Shown: in pieces, positions 59,874 to 64,000 of the stretch
Numbering within the stretch: the stretch's first letter is position 1
Layout of the letters: every line of letters begins with the position of its first letter
Assembly: GCF_900104415.1 (NCBI RefSeq)
Contig: NZ_FMXR01000004.1
Location: 248,001 to 312,000, forward strand
DNA length: 64,000 nt
Source of the DNA: Eubacterium oxidoreducens
GTDB lineage: Bacteria; Bacillota; Clostridia; Lachnospirales; Lachnospiraceae
Direction: 5' to 3'
Notes under the pieces: generated by a model
Database searches by the model: none
What the model saw: only the letters and a program-made list of their open reading frames with translations
What the model was told of the DNA's origin: nothing
Made by a program: the position numbers and the translations under genes

Positions 59874-61085
59874 TTATGGGATGGTAGTAGGAGTAGCACC
59901 GTCAAAAATGAAGTAATGGTAATCCGCAATTTTTTCCCCTTGAGACCAATAAAAGTCCCCCTGAATTCCGTGAATGACATCGGAATTATAAAACCATTCC
60001 TTTACCGCTTTTCGTGTAGAAGCATCCGCTAAAGTGCCATCAATTTGCAGGTCGCGATAGCAGGTTGCAATTGCTAAAACAGAGTCATAGACATCGCTGA
60101 TGACATTACGAAGAGGCAATTCGCCGTTATGTTCTTGTTGATAGGTGGCTACAAGCTTTTGCCAGTTCTCGCCGCTATAGGAGTAATCGTATTTGCTCCA
60201 AATATAAGTGCCATCCAAAGACGTACCGGCATCTTCTAGCAATGCTGCGGAAAAAGAAGAAAATGATGCACAAATGGTGCCGCCATCCGTAACGCCGCGA
60301 AGGCGAAGTTCTTTTAATATATTGCTATAATCGTAATCGCTAAGTAACGAGATATAGCCGTCAACCCCTGCATTTAATGCACGAATAGCCGTTTTTTGGT
60401 ACAGGCGATTTGTTCGTTCTCCGGAAATGTCAATGACATCTACAGCTGAGACGTCAAGCTCCGGAAGGAGTTTTTGGAGTTTTGTGACGGTTTCTGATTT
60501 TGAATCATCTCCTTTGTTTGAAAAGATGACAACGCGTTTTATGTCGGGATGATCCTCAATCCAATTTGTGACAGAAGCAAGCTCGCCGTTTTCGGAATCA
60601 CTCATAAAGGAGATTCCGTAAGAACTTGTGAGACTGCGAATCTCTGAGTAGGAATAGGAGGCTATGGAGGTGGTTTTTACGGTGCCAAGATAGTCTGCGA
60701 TAATCGCGCTTTCCGGGGCATCAACCGGACCTAGGACAACCGGTGTTACAGAGGACGCGCCTTGAAAATAGCGAAGAACCAAGGTTGGATCGGATTCGGT
60801 ATCTTTGATAATCAGTCGAATTTGGTTGCCGTTTATGCCGCCTTGTTCATTCAGTTTATCGACCGCATACTGTGCAGCCCAGGCAGCGTCATTTCCAACA
60901 TAGGAATAATAACCGCTTTGTGGGCATAAAAATACAATGGGAACATAGCCATTTGCATCTTCAAGGATTTCATTTGCAAAGTTTGTAGAAAGTCGACTTG
61001 AATGAAGCGCCGCGATTCCTAAAAGGAATAAAAGACAAACGATGATCATGCTTTGTGTCAATCGTTTTTTTCTAGAGTAAACCAA
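59874..61085 (-). CDS. Membrane-anchored type 1 periplasmic-binding-protein sensor
   Basis: The product has about 403 residues. A hydrophobic anchor sits near residues 13-30 (MIIVCLLFLLGIAALH); the body has the Peripla_BP_6 fold of Leu/Ile/Val-type binding proteins (VPIVFLCPQSGYYSYVGNDA, LNEQGGINGNQIRLIIKDTE). The likely start is a TTG at 61085 with GGGAGGG upstream, inside the last 28 nt of the kinase gene. No transporter permeases follow; instead it comes last in a response-regulator/kinase operon. It probably binds a ligand and passes the signal to the kinase. Confidence 0.75.
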   Translation of the reverse strand: MVYSRKKRLTQSMIIVCLLFLLGIAALHSSRLSTNFANEILEDANGYVPIVFLCPQSGYYSYVGNDAAWAAQYAVDKLNEQGGINGNQIRLIIKDTESDPTLVLRYFQGASSVTPVVLGPVDAPESAIIADYLGTVKTTSIASYSYSEIRSLTSSYGISFMSDSENGELASVTNWIEDHPDIKRVVIFSNKGDDSKSETVTKLQKLLPELDVSAVDVIDISGERTNRLYQKTAIRALNAGVDGYISLLSDYDYSNILKELRLRGVTDGGTICASFSSFSAALLEDAGTSLDGTYIWSKYDYSYSGENWQKLVATYQQEHNGELPLRNVISDVYDSVLAIATCYRDLQIDGTLADASTRKAVKEWFYNSDVIHGIQGDFYWSQGEKIADYHYFIFDGATPTTIP

Positions 61086-62491
61086 AATGTACTTCCCTCC
61101 CCTAATGTACTCACAGCGCCATACTCGCAGTGGTGAGCCTCAAAGATTTCTTTTACAATATTAAGACCAATGCCGTTTCCGCGTATTTCATTTCCATGAT
61201 TCGGGGAACGATAAAAACGGTTCCAAATCTGCGTAAGGTCTTCTTGTGAGATTCCAATACCGTGATCGATGACGCTAAGACGTGTTTGTCCGGTAACCGT
61301 GGAGTCAATTCTTACCACTACATCCTTACTGTCTGCAGAATATTTTAAGGCATTTGAAACCAGATTGTAGACAGCGCGATGCAATAATGTCAGATCGGCG
61401 CGGACGCTATAATCCCGGTCGGCTTCTAGGTGCAAGGTGGCATGTTCGGCAAAACTCATGATTTTAATCCGGTCAAAAACCATACGCACCATGTTATTTA
61501 AGGAAAATACAGACAGATGAAGCGAGAAACTATGGGATTGTAGCCGAGATAGTTCTAGTAGTTCGTTAATCAGTTCGGTCATGTTATCTGTTTCTGAAAT
61601 GATCCGGGCCAGATGTTCTGCACGCTTTTGGGGGATATCTGCGGAAAATGCATCCAGCATTTCAGCGTAGGCTTTAATCACCGTTAATGGTGTTTTCATA
61701 TCGTGACTGATATTGGCAACAAAGTCACGGCGCATCTGTTCCGTTGCATTAAATTCAGCGCTGACTTTATTGAGTGTCTGCGCCAGGGATACCGCCTCAT
61801 AAGGGCCGGAATCTTCAGAGAAATGTGCAGAGTAATCGCCTTTTTCCATCGTGGCTGCAGTCTGAATGATATGCCGAAATGGACGGGTAAAGTAACTGGC
61901 AAGGATAAGGCCAATCAGAAAAGCAAGCGCAATGGTGAGTCCGAAAACGATTCCGACGCGGTGGATTAAGATACGATTTAGACTTTCCATTTCCAGCATA
62001 GACTGGCTGACAACCAGTACTTGCCGGTAGCCATTTTCGACCGATAAGACAATCGCTTGGGCGCTCCGGTTGCTTTGGTAGGAAGGGTCTTCAATGGTAT
62101 AAAAGCAGTAACCATGACTGTCATCCATGCGGGTGAACAGGTCTTTGATCTCGATAGACACCTGTGGCTGGGAGATCTTGCCGTTACGGTTATAGCTTAG
62201 AACCGGCAGTCCGGTTTCTTCCGAAATAATTTGGATTAAATAGCCGTTGTTACGGGCCAGGATGGCAATGGTTTCTTCAAAGTCATCATTGCCATATTCG
62301 GATACAATATCCCAGGCAGCATCTTGCATAGCATTGTTACTTTGCTGAACAAAATGTACCTGAATATAAGTAAAGAGCATCAAAAAGAAAATAATGGTAA
62401 TTAATACCCCGAACAAAATAAAGCCAATCCAAAGGCTCATACGCATTTTTAATCGGTGTTTGTGAAGTTTAAAAGAATTGTTATTGAACAT
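61058..62491 (-). CDS. Membrane sensor histidine kinase
   Basis: The 477-residue protein has helices at about 18-43 and 180-200 with an extracellular sensor between. HAMP-like sequence and HisKA follow, with His263 in FVANISHDMKTPLTV. The HATPase domain has NLVSNALKYSADSK, DHGIGI and GNGIGLNIVKEIF. It is a classical PhoR/BaeS-like kinase. It lies 12 nt after the response regulator and overlaps the binding-protein gene by 28 nt. Confidence 0.93.
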   Translation of the reverse strand: MFNNNSFKLHKHRLKMRMSLWIGFILFGVLITIIFFLMLFTYIQVHFVQQSNNAMQDAAWDIVSEYGNDDFEETIAILARNNGYLIQIISEETGLPVLSYNRNGKISQPQVSIEIKDLFTRMDDSHGYCFYTIEDPSYQSNRSAQAIVLSVENGYRQVLVVSQSMLEMESLNRILIHRVGIVFGLTIALAFLIGLILASYFTRPFRHIIQTAATMEKGDYSAHFSEDSGPYEAVSLAQTLNKVSAEFNATEQMRRDFVANISHDMKTPLTVIKAYAEMLDAFSADIPQKRAEHLARIISETDNMTELINELLELSRLQSHSFSLHLSVFSLNNMVRMVFDRIKIMSFAEHATLHLEADRDYSVRADLTLLHRAVYNLVSNALKYSADSKDVVVRIDSTVTGQTRLSVIDHGIGISQEDLTQIWNRFYRSPNHGNEIRGNGIGLNIVKEIFEAHHCEYGAVSTLGEGSTFWFTLEKND

Positions 62492-62503
62492 GCTGATACC
62501 CGC

Positions 62504-63178
62504 CTAAACGAATTTATATCCAACGCCCCGGATGGTTATGATATGCGAACGGTAATCACCAAGCGCACGGCGTAGCATTTTAACCTGCGAATCTACCGTT
62601 CGATCATCGCCGCCGTAGTCATAGCCCCAGACTTTGTTAAGAAGCTCATCGCGTGAGAATACGATATTTTTATTTTGCAGGAAAAAAAGTAACAAATCAT
62701 ATTCCTTCGGACGTAAAAACAGCGGCTCGCCATTAAGACAGACTTCTCTTGACGCAAGGTGCATGGTTAGCCCATCTTCTTCGATGCAACCTAAGGAATC
62801 GCAAGATAATTCGCAAGGTGCGTTCCGGCGAATGATGACGGCAACGCGGGCCATGAGCTCCTTTAAGGAAAATGGTTTTGTGACATAGTCATCCACACCC
62901 AGTTCAAATCCGTATAATTTGTCATATTCTTCCCCTTTTGCTGAAAGCATAAGGACGGGAATATCTTTCATTTTTTTTATTTCTTTGTAAGTGAGATAAC
63001 CATCAATCGTCGGCATCATAATATCCATGATAATCACATCGAAATCTTGATTTTTGCAGATGTTAATGGCGTCCATTCCATTGGCTGCTTCTTGTACTTC
63101 GTAGCCGGAGAACTCAGCAAATTCTCGAATGGATTCTCGAATATATTTTTCATCATCGACAACTAAAATCTTATGCAT
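62504..63178 (-). CDS. OmpR-family response regulator
   Basis: The 224-residue protein has a receiver (VVDDE, Asp52 in VIIMDIMMPTIDG, Lys in YVTKPF) and a C-terminal winged-helix DNA-binding domain ending DSQVKMLRRALGDYRSHIIT. It is the first gene of the three-gene sensor operon and probably acts on nearby genes such as the GntP-type permease. AAGGGG precedes ATG 63178. Confidence 0.94.
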   Translation of the reverse strand: MHKILVVDDEKYIRESIREFAEFSGYEVQEAANGMDAINICKNQDFDVIIMDIMMPTIDGYLTYKEIKKMKDIPVLMLSAKGEEYDKLYGFELGVDDYVTKPFSLKELMARVAVIIRRNAPCELSCDSLGCIEEDGLTMHLASREVCLNGEPLFLRPKEYDLLLFFLQNKNIVFSRDELLNKVWGYDYGGDDRTVDSQVKMLRRALGDYRSHIITIRGVGYKFV

Positions 63179-63330
63179 AAAAACCCCTTATGTATAATAC
63201 ACAATACACTTATTATTTAGAATGATACAGCATTCGTGCGTGTCAGGCAAGATGGGCTACGAGTGACGATAGCGTTGAGTTATGCCTAACTCTTTGGTAA
63301 AATAGAAAAAAGTCCGTAAGGAGGGTCGCT

Positions 63331-63846
63331 ATGAACAGCAAACAGATGGTTTCACATGGATTTGGTCCTGTCTTTGATGAAGATTCGAAGGTGTTGATAT
63401 TGGGGAGTTTCCCATCTGTGAAATCCCGGGAACAAAGCTTTTACTATGGTCATCCGCAGAACCGATTTTGGAAAGTGATGGCAGCTGTCTTGAAGGCGCC
63501 TCTTCCGGTAAGCATAGAAGAGAAAAAGGCGTTTTTGATTGTGAATCATATTGCAGTTTATGATGTGATAGAAAGTTGTTCAATCATAGGATCCAGTGAT
63601 AGTTCGATTCGGGATGTGACCGTGACGGATTTATCCGGCATTCTAAAGCATAGTAAAGTGGGAAGTCATATTTATGCGAATGGAGCAAAGGCATATGACT
63701 TATATCGAAAATACACATTGCCGGTAACCGGCATAGAGGCAGTGAAACTGCCGTCAACAAGCCCTGCAAACGCAGCCTGGTCTTTGGAGAGGCTGATTGG
63801 CACATGGGAAAAGGAGCTAAGGATAGCAATTAAGAAAGATAGGTAG
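63331..63846 (+). CDS. Hypoxanthine/deoxyinosine-DNA glycosylase (uracil-DNA glycosylase superfamily, family 6)
   Basis: The 171-residue protein matches the UDG-fold family 6 enzymes: LILGSFPSVKSREQSFYYGH then PQNRFWKVM forms the active-site region, and LPSTSPANAAWSLERL the C-terminal conserved loop. These enzymes remove deaminated adenine (hypoxanthine) from DNA. An AAGGAGG site precedes ATG 63331. The last gene of the window follows 10 nt later. Confidence 0.85.
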   Translation: MNSKQMVSHGFGPVFDEDSKVLILGSFPSVKSREQSFYYGHPQNRFWKVMAAVLKAPLPVSIEEKKAFLIVNHIAVYDVIESCSIIGSSDSSIRDVTVTDLSGILKHSKVGSHIYANGAKAYDLYRKYTLPVTGIEAVKLPSTSPANAAWSLERLIGTWEKELRIAIKKDR

Positions 63847-63856
63847 GAGGGTCAAC

Positions 63857-64000
63857 ATGGAAGAAAATAATCAGCTTATTACACCGGAAAATGGCAACCC
63901 CGGAAAGCCGGAAGGAGAGAACGGTCAAAAGATGCTAAAACGCATGAATGAATCGCATGCACCGCTTCGAGATTGGGGATTTGAACCGATTGTCTGGAAG
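63857..64000 (+). CDS. SAM-dependent methyltransferase-like protein, N-terminal part (partial)
   Basis: A TAGGAGGG site precedes ATG 63857. Forty-eight codons are visible before the window ends. After a polar Asn/Gly/Pro-rich start, MLKRMNESHAPLRDWGFEPI resembles the N-terminus of class I methyltransferases of the UbiE/YcgJ type. The SAM-binding motif lies beyond the window, so this is provisional. Confidence 0.5.
   Translation, partial: MEENNQLITPENGNPGKPEGENGQKMLKRMNESHAPLRDWGFEPIVWK

Noticed and set aside
1-64000. CRISPR arrays, tRNA or rRNA genes, intact prophage or integrative element
   Set aside because: No regularly spaced repeats, no tRNA-like cloverleaf sequences, no integrase or phage structural genes were recognised in the window.

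Overview
The window looks like a piece of chromosome from a low-GC, Gram-positive anaerobe of the Clostridia, most likely a gut Lachnospiraceae. The reasons are AT-rich intergenic DNA, strong AGGAGG-type ribosome binding sites, many T-tailed hairpin terminators and dense lipoprotein and two-component gene content. The gene set (LarE, queuosine pathway, SatP, DUF1846, an enoate-reductase-type flavoprotein, a FliB-like protein) fits too. No rRNA, tRNA, CRISPR array or intact transposase was seen. The assignment to Lachnospiraceae is an inference.

Layout. 1-6.5 kb is a patchy accessory region. It holds the tail of a DEDDh exonuclease, a small gene split by a 130-bp palindromic repeat, an acetate-type (SatP) transporter, two flavodoxin-like proteins, a decayed ISLre2 transposase fragment, and a secreted peptide with its own MacB-like ABC transporter that resembles lactococcin-972 clusters. 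6.5-21.4 kb is a signalling block: a hybrid histidine kinase with receiver and HPt, a double-receiver protein, a secreted dispersin-B-like GH20 enzyme and a lipoprotein. These are followed by a four-gene operon (histidine kinase-like/DegV fusion, sensor with dead GGDEF, active GGDEF cyclase, ABC exporter) and a chemoreceptor. 21.6-28.3 kb holds another repeat copy, an HxlR-regulated redox operon (ferredoxin, membrane Fe-S protein, CoA-disulfide reductase with rhodanese), an ABC-F protein and a DUF1846 protein.

28.3-31.9 kb carries two complete isopropylmalate-dehydratase-like heterodimers in tandem with unusual specificity loops. 31.9-39 kb has proteins of unknown function, an OatA-like acyltransferase, an enoate-reductase-like flavoprotein, an ECF S component and a Sel1-like protein. 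39-45.2 kb has a LacI regulator divergent from a sulfate ABC transporter operon, followed by a convergent ModD-like gene. 45.3-53.4 kb has a 2H phosphoesterase and LarE, a PAS-GGDEF-EAL protein, a MATE pump and two hybrid kinases, one with an N-terminal DNA-binding domain. 53.4-57.4 kb is a preQ1-riboswitch-controlled queuosine operon (queD-queE-folE-queC-queF) followed by a FliB-like gene. 57.4-64 kb has a ROK glucokinase, a GntP-type permease, a response regulator/kinase/binding-protein operon, a hypoxanthine-DNA glycosylase and the start of a methyltransferase.

The most unusual parts are the kinase-DegV fusion and its operon with c-di-GMP proteins near a PNAG-hydrolase-like enzyme, the HTH-histidine kinase-receiver protein, the lactococcin-972-like cassette, the twin dehydratases, and three nearly identical 125-131 bp multi-hairpin repeats.
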